Position numbers and translations under genes: made by a program. Below the pieces are notes generated by a model. That model was not told the origin of the DNA, made no database searches, and saw only the letters and a program-made list of their open reading frames with translations. From Betaproteobacteria bacterium UBA5582 (GTDB taxonomy: Bacteria; Pseudomonadota; Gammaproteobacteria; Burkholderiales; Rhodocyclaceae), in assembly GCA_002425245.1 (NCBI GenBank), contig DILW01000194.1, positions 757-30,116 of the forward strand: a stretch of DNA of 29,360 nucleotides, given 5' to 3'. Position 1 is the first letter of the stretch; each line of letters begins with the position of its first letter. Positions 1-7,673 of the stretch are shown piece by piece.

Positions 1-3000
1 GTCAGCGTGTCGCCAACCGCAGCGCCCTGCGGGATGGTGACGCGAACATCGATGTCGTTGTCCTTGAGTTCCGCCTGGTTGATGAAGCCGTCGTTGTTGG
101 TGTCTTCGGTGATGGCCACCGCCAAGTTCTTGAACTCGGTGGTGTCAATCGTGGCGCTGGCCGAGCCGGTCGGGCCAAAATTGCCGGCGCCGTCACGGAC
201 CTGGGCAGTGATGTCAAGCTTCTGGCCGTCGCCCGGGTTGGCCAGGGCGAGGCTGACACCATTGGTGAGGTTGTCCTGAGTCAGGGTGACCGGGGGACGG
301 GCCACGCCATTGACCGAAACCAGGAGCGTGTCGCCAACACTGGCACCTGCCGGGACAGCGATCTTGACGTCGATGTCGCCTTGCAGTTCGGCACGGCTGA
401 TCAGGCCATCCTTGTTGGCATCCTCGGTGATGGTGATCACCGGTGCGCCCGGCGGGTTGGTCGAAACCGTTGCCGAGTCGGTGGCCACGTTGGACTTGTT
501 GCCGGCGGCGTCGGTCACCTGCGCGGTCGCCTCGAACTTGGTGCCATTGGGCGGCGCATTGAATTCGACAACCAGCTTGCCCGCATCAATCTGCGGCTGG
601 ATCAGGGTGATCGTCTGGGCGGCATTGCCGGTGGCATTGATCGTGATCAGGTCGCCAGCAACCGCATCCTTCGGCAGGGTGATCTCGACACCAATCGCCC
701 CCTTGAGTTCGGTGGCGTTGATGAAGCCGTCGTTGTTCTCATCTTCGGTGATGACCAGCGCGAGATCCTGAAGCGCGGACAGGTCAACCTTGGCAAAGTC
801 GGTGCCGGTACCGGACTTGTTGCCGGCCGGATCGAAGATGAAGGCGCTGACGTTGATGGTACCGCCGTTGGCCGGCATCGGGAAGTTGGTGGTGACAAAA
901 CCGTTGGCCTTGTCGGTCGCGGTCACCACGATGTCGCGGGAAATCGTGCCGTCGGTGACGCGCACGGTATCACCCACATCGACCTTGTCCTTGTTGAATT
1001 CGACGCGGACATCGGCCGGGCCATTGGCTTCGGCGCGGTTGATGAAGCCGTCGTTGTTGGCGTCGTCGGTGATGAAGACGTCCGGCGCCACGCCACCGTT
1101 AGGAATGCTGGTGTCGATCTTGGCCGAGTCGCTACCGACATTGCCAAGGTTGCCAGCCGCGTCGCGGACCTGTGCGGTGACGGTCAGGGTGGTGCCGTCG
1201 CCCGGATTGGCGATACCCGGCAGGGCGATGGAGCCCTTGAGGATGTCGGCCTGGGTGATGGTGATGGGGGCTTGGGCGACACCGTTGACCGTCGTCAGCA
1301 AGGTGTTGCCAGCCAGGGCCGTCGCCGGGAGGGCGACGCTGACGTTGATCAGACCTTGCAGTTCGGCAGCATTGATGTAGCCGTCGTTGTTGACGTCTTC
1401 GTCGATGTTGACGATGGGTTCGGCCGGTGCCGACAACTGGATGCGTGCGGTGTCCTCGACCGGACCGGAATTATTGCCAGCCGCGTCGGTGATCGATGCG
1501 GTCACCTTGAAGTCGGTGTTGTTCGCCGTCGGGTTGAACTTGGTGTCGATGAAGCCGGCAGCAATCTGCGCCGCCGTCAGCGTGAACACCTTGTCCACGT
1601 TGCCGACCGCCGTCACCGTCAGCGTGTCGCCAACCGCAGCACCCTGCGGGATGGTGACGCGAACATCGATGTCGTTGTCCTTGAGCTCGGCGATGTTGAT
1701 GAAGCCATCGTCGTTGGCATCTTCGGCGATACGGATACCCAGACCGGTGAATTCGGTGATATCGACGGTGGCGCTGGCGCTGCCCGGCGCCGACTGGTTG
1801 CCGGCGGTGTCGAAAATGAAGGCGGAAACGTTCAGCTTGTCGCCGTTGGCGGGCATGTCGAAGCTGGTGGTGACAAAACCGTTAACCTTGTCGGCAGCGC
1901 TGACGACGATATCGCGGGTGGTGGTGCCGTCGGTGACGCGCACCGTATCGCCGATCTGGACGTTATCCTTGTTGAAGGAAACGCGGACATCGGCCGGGCC
2001 GTTAGCTTCGGCGCGATTGATGAAACCGTCGCCGTTGGCATCCTCGACGATGGTGACGGCCGGCGCCAGCTTGTTGTTCGGAATGCCCGTGTCAATGGTC
2101 AGGTCGACCTGGGTACTGGAGGTGTTGCCAGCAACATCGCTGGCCGTGACGTTAACCTTGGTGGCGCCTTCAGCAAGCGGCTGCACCGGGGTAACCGACC
2201 AGTTACCGTTCGGACCAGCGGTGGTCTTGAGGATTTCACCGGTCGGCATGGTCACCGTGATGCTGGCGCCGGCTTCGGAGGTACCGCTGATGGTCGGCGT
2301 GTTGTCGTTGGTGATACCGTCGCCAAGGAGACCGCTGTCCGAAGAGGGATCGAGTTGGGCCTTGACGCCGGGTGCGGTCAGGTCGATGCGCGCACTGTTG
2401 CTGCCAACGCTGCCAAGATTACCGGCATTGTCGCGGATCTGGGCGGTAACAGTGACAGTGGCGCCGTCACCCGGGCTGGGAATACCTGGCAGGCTGACGC
2501 TCTTGTTGGCGATATCGGCAGCCGTCAGGGTGATCGGCGGCTGAGCAACACCGTTGACCGTGACCAGCAGGGTGCTGCCGGCGACCGTTCCCGGCGGGAG
2601 GCCGACGCTGGCATCGATGTTGCCCTGCAGCTCGGCGGCATTGATCCAGCCGTCGCCATTGCCGTCTTCGGTCAGGGTGACGACCGGTGCGTCGGGCGGC
2701 GACAACTGGATGCGCGCGCTGTCGCTGACCGGGCCGGCACTGTTGCCAGCGGCATCGGCGATCGAGGCATTGACGACGAAATCGGTATTGTTGGCCGTGG
2801 GCACGAAGGCCAGATCAACGAAACCGGCGCCAATCTGGGCTGCGGTCAGGGTGATCGTCTGGGCCGGGTTGCCGCTGGCCGAGACGGTCAGCGTGTCGCC
2901 GGCAGTTGCGCCACTGGGCAGGGTGACGCGGACATCGATGTTCCCCTGGAGTTCGGCAGCGTTGATGAAGCCGTCGTTGTTCTGGTCTTCGCTGAGCGCG

Positions 3001-3960
3001 ACGGCCATGTTGGCGAACTTGGTGGTATCAATGGTCAGCGGCAGGTCGGTCTTGCTGAAATTGCCGATGGTGTCGGTGGAGGTGATTTCGACCTTGGTGC
3101 TACCGTCGGGCAAAGGCTGCGTCGGCGTGACCTGCCAGTTGCCGTTGCCATCGGTGGTGGTGGTGAGTTGCTCGCCGGTACTCGGGATGACGACGGTGAT
3201 CCGGGTACCGGGATCGCTGCGACCGGTCAGGGTCGGGGTGTTGTCGTTGGTCAGGTTGTCGCCCTTGGTGCCGCTGTCGGAAGCCGGGTCAAGCTGAACG
3301 CTGAGAGCGGGCGCAGTGGTGCTGACGGTCGCCGAATCGGTGGCGATGTTGGACTTGTTGCCAGCGGCGTCGGCCACCTGGGCGGTCACGTCGAACTTGG
3401 TGCCGTTGGGCGGCGCGTTGAATTCGAGAACCAGCTTGCCCGCATCAATCTGCGGTTGCGTCAGGGTAATGGTCTGAGCCGAATTGCCGGTGGCATTGAT
3501 GGTGACCAGATCGCCTGCGACGGCATCCTTGGGCAAGGTGACCTCGACGCCGATGGTACCGTTGAGTTCGCTGGCGTTGATGAAGCCGTCGTTGTTCTGA
3601 TCTTCGGTCAGGGTAACAACCAGGCCTTGAAGCGTGGACAGGTCGATCTTGGCGAAGTCGGTACCGGTATCGGACTTGTTGCCCGCTGGATCGAACAGGA
3701 AGGCTTCAATGGTCAGACTGGAGCCATCGGCGGGCATCGGGAAACTGGTGGTCACAAAACCATTGGCCTTGTCGGCCGCGGTGATGACGATGTCGCGGGT
3801 GGTGGTGCCATCGGTGGCACGAACGGTATCGCCAATCTCGACCAGAGCACCGTCGAATTCAATGCGGACATCGGCATCGCCCTGGGCTTCAACCAGGTTA
3901 ACAAAGCCGTCGTTGTTGGTATCGTCGGTGATGAATACCAAGGGAGCTGCGCCACCATTG
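1..3960 (-). repeat. Tandem Ig-like modules, each headed by an EF-hand-like loop
   Basis: Loops of the form D-x-N-x-D-G-(F/W/Y)-(I/V)-x-x-x-E (for example DANNDGFINRAE, DQNNDGFINAAE, DVNNDGYINAAE) recur near 3910, 3590, 2975, 2660, 2030, 1705, 1385, 1050, 735, 405 and 90, about 315-335 bp apart. The copy near 405 is slightly divergent (DANKDGLISRAE). The two wider gaps (about 615-630 bp) each hold one Big-type module (near 3020-3320 and 2100-2370) without the loop. Four module types can be told apart by their core: A (DVRVT.P.GAAVGDTLTV), B (LLVSVNGVA.PPITLT), C (GDTVRVTDGTT.RDIV) and D (LPKDAVAGDL.TINATG). DNA identity between copies is high; for example 1-74 and 1618-1690 are almost identical. 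Confidence 0.9.
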
Positions 3961-4481
3961 GGCGGGGTGGTATCGGGAACCGGCGGAGCTGCCGGCAGAT
4001 CGGGTTGTTCGGCTGGCAGATCGAGAACAGCGAGATTGGCCGGGGAGAGGTCATAGACATTCTGCCCATCGACGGCTTCGACCACGCGCAGGAACTCGAC
4101 GAAGCTGTGACCCTCGGTACCATCACCCGGCTGACCCGCGGCCGCCGGATCCTCTTCGATGATGTCGTCCGGATTGAGGCCAGTCTGCAGGGCGCGGGCC
4201 AGAGTGCGGGTTTCCTTCGGCTTGGCGAAGAAGGCGCTATCTTCCTTGCTCGGCGCCGGATCGGCCGCCATTTCGGAATTCACGGCAACCGATTCGCGGG
4301 GACCGACAGTCACGTTGCGACCGTCAGTGAGAATCAGCGTCGCCCGACCGCTCTGACCGGAGATGACGCTCTCGCCTTCCATGACCGAGTCGCCCTCGCG
4401 CAGACGACGAACCGTGCCGTCGGCACTCCTGGCGAACACTTCTCCGGAAACGTTGGCAACCTTGGCAATGGCTTGGGACAT
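1..4481 (-). CDS. Giant LapA-like RTX adhesin A, N-terminal part (3' end outside window)
   Basis: Partial gene: 1,493 codons are readable from the ATG at 4481 to the left edge without a stop. Residues 1-75 form a retention module of the LapA type (starts MSQAIAKVANVSGEVFARSA, with LTDGRNVTVG further on), which in that family plugs the outer-membrane TolC-like pore and holds the adhesin on the cell. A linker follows with EEDPAAAGQPGDG and then HSFVEFLRV, the usual surroundings of a LapG protease site. From about residue 175 there is a continuous array of about 105-residue Ig-like modules, 11 of them headed by an EF-hand-like loop, plus two Big-type modules without the loop. No cysteine was seen in the hand translation. 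The start is supported by GGAG seven bases upstream and by the family N-terminus. The C-terminal secretion signal must lie outside the window. The role as a cell-surface biofilm adhesin is inferred from the family. Confidence 0.9.
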   Translation of the reverse strand, partial: MSQAIAKVANVSGEVFARSADGTVRRLREGDSVMEGESVISGQSGRATLILTDGRNVTVGPRESVAVNSEMAADPAPSKEDSAFFAKPKETRTLARALQTGLNPDDIIEEDPAAAGQPGDGTEGHSFVEFLRVVEAVDGQNVYDLSPANLAVLDLPAEQPDLPAAPPVPDTTPPNGGAAPLVFITDDTNNDGFVNLVEAQGDADVRIEFDGALVEIGDTVRATDGTTTRDIVITAADKANGFVTTSFPMPADGSSLTIEAFLFDPAGNKSDTGTDFAKIDLSTLQGLVVTLTEDQNNDGFINASELNGTIGVEVTLPKDAVAGDLVTINATGNSAQTITLTQPQIDAGKLVLEFNAPPNGTKFDVTAQVADAAGNKSNIATDSATVSTTAPALSVQLDPASDSGTKGDNLTNDNTPTLTGRSDPGTRITVVIPSTGEQLTTTTDGNGNWQVTPTQPLPDGSTKVEITSTDTIGNFSKTDLPLTIDTTKFANMAVALSEDQNNDGFINAAELQGNIDVRVTLPSGATAGDTLTVSASGNPAQTITLTAAQIGAGFVDLAFVPTANNTDFVVNASIADAAGNSAGPVSDSARIQLSPPDAPVVTLTEDGNGDGWINAAELQGNIDASVGLPPGTVAGSTLLVTVNGVAQPPITLTAADIANKSVSLPGIPSPGDGATVTVTAQIRDNAGNLGSVGSNSARIDLTAPGVKAQLDPSSDSGLLGDGITNDNTPTISGTSEAGASITVTMPTGEILKTTAGPNGNWSVTPVQPLAEGATKVNVTASDVAGNTSSTQVDLTIDTGIPNNKLAPAVTIVEDANGDGFINRAEANGPADVRVSFNKDNVQIGDTVRVTDGTTTRDIVVSAADKVNGFVTTSFDMPANGDKLNVSAFIFDTAGNQSAPGSASATVDITEFTGLGIRIAEDANDDGFINIAELKDNDIDVRVTIPQGAAVGDTLTVTAVGNVDKVFTLTAAQIAAGFIDTKFNPTANNTDFKVTASITDAAGNNSGPVEDTARIQLSAPAEPIVNIDEDVNNDGYINAAELQGLINVSVALPATALAGNTLLTTVNGVAQAPITITQADILKGSIALPGIANPGDGTTLTVTAQVRDAAGNLGNVGSDSAKIDTSIPNGGVAPDVFITDDANNDGFINRAEANGPADVRVEFNKDKVDVGDTVRVTDGTISRDIVVTATDKANGFVTTNFPMPANGGTINVSAFIFDPAGNKSGTGTDFAKVDLSALQDLALVITEDENNDGFINATELKGAIGVEITLPKDAVAGDLITINATGNAAQTITLIQPQIDAGKLVVEFNAPPNGTKFEATAQVTDAAGNKSNVATDSATVSTNPPGAPVITITEDANKDGLISRAELQGDIDVKIAVPAGASVGDTLLVSVNGVARPPVTLTQDNLTNGVSLALANPGDGQKLDITAQVRDGAGNFGPTGSASATIDTTEFKNLAVAITEDTNNDGFINQAELKDNDIDVRVTIPQGAAVGDTL
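4134..4145 (-). other. Putative LapG cleavage motif (AAAG, residues 113-116 of adhesin A)
   Basis: Codons GCG GCC GCG GGT encode AAAG after an acidic EEDP and before a Gly-rich GQPGDG stretch. In Pseudomonas LapA the periplasmic protease LapG cuts in a TAAG motif at almost the same distance from the N-terminus. The match of position and surroundings is seen in the sequence. Cleavage is inferred. Confidence 0.65.
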
Positions 4482-4512
4482 GATCTTTCTCCAGTCGATG
4501 GGAATAGGTGTA

Positions 4513-4576
4513 CGGTCCCATCATATTCCCTGCAGGAGAAGTGTCCATTGGACGTTGGTACTACCTCAGTAATACC
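4513..4576 (-). promoter_or_regulatory. Promoter and operator-like dyads of adhesin A
   Basis: On the minus strand TGGACA (4547-4542) and TATGAT (4525-4520) are separated by 16 bases, a good sigma70-type pair that would start transcription near 4513. Just upstream lies a dyad GGTATTAC-TGAG-GTAGTACC (4576-4557, one mismatch between arms), centred near -53. A second inverted repeat, GGGAATA...TATTCCC (4500-4530), spans the -10 region and the start of the leader. The dyads suggest a dimeric regulator, for example of the LuxR type, but the protein is unknown. Confidence 0.5.
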
Positions 4577-4604
4577 CCATACCTCGACGCCAGAGCCGTT
4601 CGCC

Positions 4605-5465
4605 TCAGGCGGCGACCAACAATCCGCGCATTTTCTGCAAAGCCTTGGCCTCGATCTGCCGAATGCGCTCAGCGGAAACGTCGAATTCTGCCGCCAGGTC
4701 ATGCAGGGTCGCTGCATCACCGTCGTGCAGCCAGCGAGCCTCGACGATCCGCCGACTACGCGGGTCGAGGGCTGCCAGGGCGGTGTGCAGACCCTCGTCC
4801 TGGAGGCGGGCGGCAGCCTTGTTTTCGAGGACGCGGGTCGGCTCGTAACGGCTGTCGGCCAGATAATCGATCGGCGCGAAGGCATCCTCGCCGTCATCCG
4901 GATTGCCTTCAAGGGCGAGGTCGCGGCCGGACAGACGGGTTTCCATCTCGACCACTTCTTCCTGCTTGACGCCCAGGCGGGCTGCCACCTCACCGGCCTG
5001 GCTGCCGGACAGCGTATCGACGCCTTCGTAATCGGCCTTCAAGCTGCGCAGATTGAAGAACAGCTTGCGCTGGGCTTTGGTCGTGGCGACCTTGACCAGG
5101 CGCCAGTTCTTGAGGATGTACTCGTGGATTTCGGCCTTGATCCAGTGCATGGCGAACGACACCAGGCGAACGCCACGCGCCGGATCGAAGCGTTTGACCG
5201 CCTTCATCAGGCCGATGTTGCCTTCCTGGATCAGGTCGGCATGCGGCAGGCCATAGCCGAGGTAACCACGGGCGATGGAAATGACGAGACGCAGGTGCGA
5301 AAGGACGAGCTGACGCGCGGCATCGACATCGCCGTCATCGCGGAAACGCTCGGCCAGCCGCGTTTCTTCCGCCTCGGACAGCATCGGGTAACGATTCGCC
5401 GCCTGAATGTAGGCGTCGATGTTGCCAACGACTGAGGGAACGGGAAGCGCCAGGGCATGGGTCAT
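4605..5465 (-). CDS. rpoH: RNA polymerase sigma-32 factor (heat-shock sigma)
   Basis: Alternative sigma factor of 286 residues that directs RNA polymerase to heat-shock promoters. Region 2 is clear (RLVISIARGYLGYG, DLIQEGNIGLMKAVKRFDP), followed by the RpoH-specific box QRKLFFNLR at residues 132-140. The C-terminal region 4 helix-turn-helix is present (LHDLAAEFDVSAERIRQIE). Length is typical of the family. The ATG at 5465 is preceded by a strong AAGGAGG (5476-5482). A perfect CIRCE element lies 34 bases upstream of the start codon, so HrcA repression is likely in addition to the usual control of sigma-32 stability. Adhesin A follows in the same direction after 123 bases with no obvious terminator between them. 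Identification is secure. Confidence 0.97.
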   Translation of the reverse strand: MTHALALPVPSVVGNIDAYIQAANRYPMLSEAEETRLAERFRDDGDVDAARQLVLSHLRLVISIARGYLGYGLPHADLIQEGNIGLMKAVKRFDPARGVRLVSFAMHWIKAEIHEYILKNWRLVKVATTKAQRKLFFNLRSLKADYEGVDTLSGSQAGEVAARLGVKQEEVVEMETRLSGRDLALEGNPDDGEDAFAPIDYLADSRYEPTRVLENKAAARLQDEGLHTALAALDPRSRRIVEARWLHDGDAATLHDLAAEFDVSAERIRQIEAKALQKMRGLLVAA

Positions 5466-5499
5466 AGCGTAGAATCCTCCTTCATCTGATGAACTGATT

Positions 5500-5526
5500 T
5501 TAGCACTCGGATCATTGGAGTGCTAA
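5500..5526. promoter_or_regulatory. CIRCE element (HrcA operator)
   Basis: TTAGCACTC-N9-GAGTGCTAA is present as a perfect inverted repeat with the canonical 9-base spacer. It sits between the divergent rpoH and gluQ starts, 34 bases from the rpoH ATG and 22 bases from the proposed gluQ GTG. A -10-like CATAAT on the minus strand (5531-5526) abuts it. CIRCE is the binding site of the heat-shock repressor HrcA. Confidence 0.93.
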
Positions 5527-5548
5527 TTATGCTACCGGGTTTCACCGC

Positions 5549-6496
5549 GTGTGTAACAAAATTCAACCGGCCGACCAGGTTTCGGACGCCCAACATTACC
5601 GCGGCCGCTTCGCCCCCTCGCCAACCGGGGCGCTGCATTTCGGCTCCCTGATCGCTGCCGTCGCCAGTTACCTCGATGCCAGGGCGCACGGCGGGGAATG
5701 GCTGGTGCGCATGGAGGACGTCGATGCCGAGCGCAATATCCCCGGTGCTGCCGACGACATCCTGCGCACCCTTGATGCCTTTGGTTTTGCTCGGGACGGG
5801 GAAGTGCTCTGGCAGAGCACGCGCGACGACGCCTACGCGGCGGCGCTGGCCGAACTGAATGCGGCCGGGCTGGCTTATCCCTGTGCCTGCTCGCGCAAGG
5901 AAATCGCCGCCCGAGCAAAGCGGCCGGCGATCGATGGCAGCCTGGTCTATCCTGGCACCTGCCGCGAGGGCTTGGCGTCAGGCGCGGCACCACGGGCCTG
6001 GCGGTTGCGTGTCGACAATGTTCCGCTGGCCTTCGTCGACCGCCTGCAGGGTGAGGTCGTCCAGCACCTTGAAGACGATGTCGGCGATTTCGTCCTGCGC
6101 CGTGCCGATGGGCTGTTCGCCTACCAGCTGGCGGTGGTCGTCGACGACCATTTCCAGGGCATCACCGATGTCGTCCGCGGCGCCGACCTGCTTGCCTCGA
6201 CGCCGCGCCAGATCTGGCTGCAGCGCTGTCTTGGCTATCCAACGCCGCGTTACGCACATCTCCCAGTCGCGACCAACACGGCCGGCGAAAAGTGGTCGAA
6301 GCAGACACTGGCGCCGGCACTGGAAAGTGGCAAGGCGGCGGCCGAACTGGTGCGGGCATTGGCCTTCCTCGGGCAATCGGTACCGGTTGAATTGAGCCGG
6401 GCGACGGTCGCCGAGGTTTGGGAGTGGGCCCTCGGCCACTGGTCGTTTACCGCGCTTCCCAGACAGACGGCAATCAGCGCTCCAGCGGCGGCTTGA
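5549..6496 (+). CDS. gluQ: Glutamyl-Q tRNA(Asp) synthetase
   Basis: Truncated glutamyl-tRNA synthetase paralogue that activates glutamate and attaches it to queuosine at position 34 of tRNA-Asp. The Rossmann core opens with GRFAPSPTGALHFGSL, the HIGH-like signature, and KWSKQT is the KMSKS counterpart. The zinc site C-x-C...Y-x3-C is visible (YPCACSRKE, later YPGTCREG). The anticodon-binding domain of GluRS is absent, as expected for about 315 residues. No in-frame ATG precedes the conserved core, so the GTG at 5549 is taken as start; it has only a weak ribosome site. The 3' end overlaps the convergent clsB by 23 bases. The start is close to CIRCE, so heat-linked control is possible but unproven. 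Confidence 0.93.
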   Translation: MCNKIQPADQVSDAQHYRGRFAPSPTGALHFGSLIAAVASYLDARAHGGEWLVRMEDVDAERNIPGAADDILRTLDAFGFARDGEVLWQSTRDDAYAAALAELNAAGLAYPCACSRKEIAARAKRPAIDGSLVYPGTCREGLASGAAPRAWRLRVDNVPLAFVDRLQGEVVQHLEDDVGDFVLRRADGLFAYQLAVVVDDHFQGITDVVRGADLLASTPRQIWLQRCLGYPTPRYAHLPVATNTAGEKWSKQTLAPALESGKAAAELVRALAFLGQSVPVELSRATVAEVWEWALGHWSFTALPRQTAISAPAAA

Positions 6497-7673
6497 CCCG
6501 GTCCTCGGCCCGCCAATGGCGATCGCCATAGCCGGCAATACCGACCAGCAACCTGACGATGCCATAGCTCAGCCAGCGCAGCAGGCGTGAGTACCAGGAC
6601 TGACGCAGGATATCCTCGGCCAGCATCTCCCGACTCCCTTCCGCCATCGCCGCCAGCAGACTGGCGTGCAGTTCGCCGGCAAAACGCCGGTCGCGCACGA
6701 CCAGATTGGCCTCCTTGGCCAGCAGCAGGCTGAAAGGGTCGATGTTCGAGGAACCGACGGTCGCCCATTCGCCGTCGATAACGGCAACCTTTGCGTGCAT
6801 GAAGCTCCGTTCGTACTCGAAAATGCGGATGCCAGTCTTGAGGCCAGCGGCGTACAAGGCCTGGGTGGCGAAACGAAGCAACGGGTGGTCGGTCTTGCCC
6901 TGCAGCAGCACTACAACACGCACGCCGCGCCGGGCGGCAGCAAAGAGGGCGCGCCCGAAACGGATGCCGGGCAGGAAGTAGGCGTTGGCAATCAGGATTT
7001 CCCGGTCGGCTGCTTCGATCGCATCGATGTACGCATTCATGATGTCGTTGCGGTGACGGATGTTGTCGCGAATCAGGAACGCGGCCAGCTGCTCGCCTGC
7101 GGCATCGCAACAGGGCTTGACGATGGGCGCCAGGCGGAAGCGCCGACGGAAATTGACCCAGGTGACGATTTCCCACATCCGCCGTGCTGCGTGGTGCACC
7201 TGCGCCAGCACCGGGCCTTCGACGCGCACCGCGTAGTCGTAGCGCGGACGCATCGCCTCCGGCGCATTGTCGTCGTCGACGATGTTGATGCCACCGACGA
7301 AGGCGATGCGCCCGTCGATCACTACCAGCTTGCGATGCAGGCGGCGCAAGCGGTGTCGTTGCAAATGGAAGCGACCGATCTCCGGCCGGTAGAATAGCGA
7401 GCGCACCCCCGCTTCAGCCAGACGGGGGCGAAAATCCTCGGCGAAATTGCGCGCCCCGAAGCCGTCGACCGTGACATTGACAGTGACGCCGCGTCGCGCT
7501 GCCGCGCAAAGGGCCGAAGCAACCTCGTGGCCGACAGGGTCGTCGGCGAAGATGTAGCTTTCCAGGTAAATCTCGCGTTCGGCGCCGGCGAGTGCGGCGA
7601 GCAGCGCAGGGAAGTACTCGCGCCCGGATTCGAGCAGCGTCAGCCGGTTGCCGGTAAGGAAATCAGCTGCCAT
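6474..7673 (-). CDS. clsB: Cardiolipin synthase B (phospholipase D family)
   Basis: Phospholipase D superfamily enzyme of 399 residues that joins phosphatidyl groups to form cardiolipin at the inner membrane. Both HKD motifs are complete: H113-x-K115-x4-D120 (HRKLVVIDG, followed by FVGGIN) and H293-x-K295-x4-D300 (HAKVAVIDG, followed by TVGSSNIDP). There is no N-terminal pair of membrane helices, which points to the ClsB/YbhO type and not ClsA. A hydrophobic stretch near residues 365-385 may attach the protein to the membrane. The ATG at 7673 overlaps the end of the upstream EEP gene by 11 bases, so the two are almost certainly translated from one message. The exact acceptor and donor lipids cannot be read from the sequence. 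Confidence 0.9.
   Translation of the reverse strand: MAADFLTGNRLTLLESGREYFPALLAALAGAEREIYLESYIFADDPVGHEVASALCAAARRGVTVNVTVDGFGARNFAEDFRPRLAEAGVRSLFYRPEIGRFHLQRHRLRRLHRKLVVIDGRIAFVGGINIVDDDNAPEAMRPRYDYAVRVEGPVLAQVHHAARRMWEIVTWVNFRRRFRLAPIVKPCCDAAGEQLAAFLIRDNIRHRNDIMNAYIDAIEAADREILIANAYFLPGIRFGRALFAAARRGVRVVVLLQGKTDHPLLRFATQALYAAGLKTGIRIFEYERSFMHAKVAVIDGEWATVGSSNIDPFSLLLAKEANLVVRDRRFAGELHASLLAAMAEGSREMLAEDILRQSWYSRLLRWLSYGIVRLLVGIAGYGDRHWRAEDRVKPPLER

Noticed and set aside
28..4000. CRISPR-like or minisatellite array in the repeated DNA
   Set aside because: The repeats are long (about 315-335 bp), coding in one frame, and degenerate in a protein-like way with no spacers.
381..5435. A plus-strand open frame of about 5 kb (1,684 codons)
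   Set aside because: It runs antisense through adhesin A and rpoH and owes its openness to their GC-rich codon use. Its translation has no known domain, while the minus strand gives recognisable proteins throughout.
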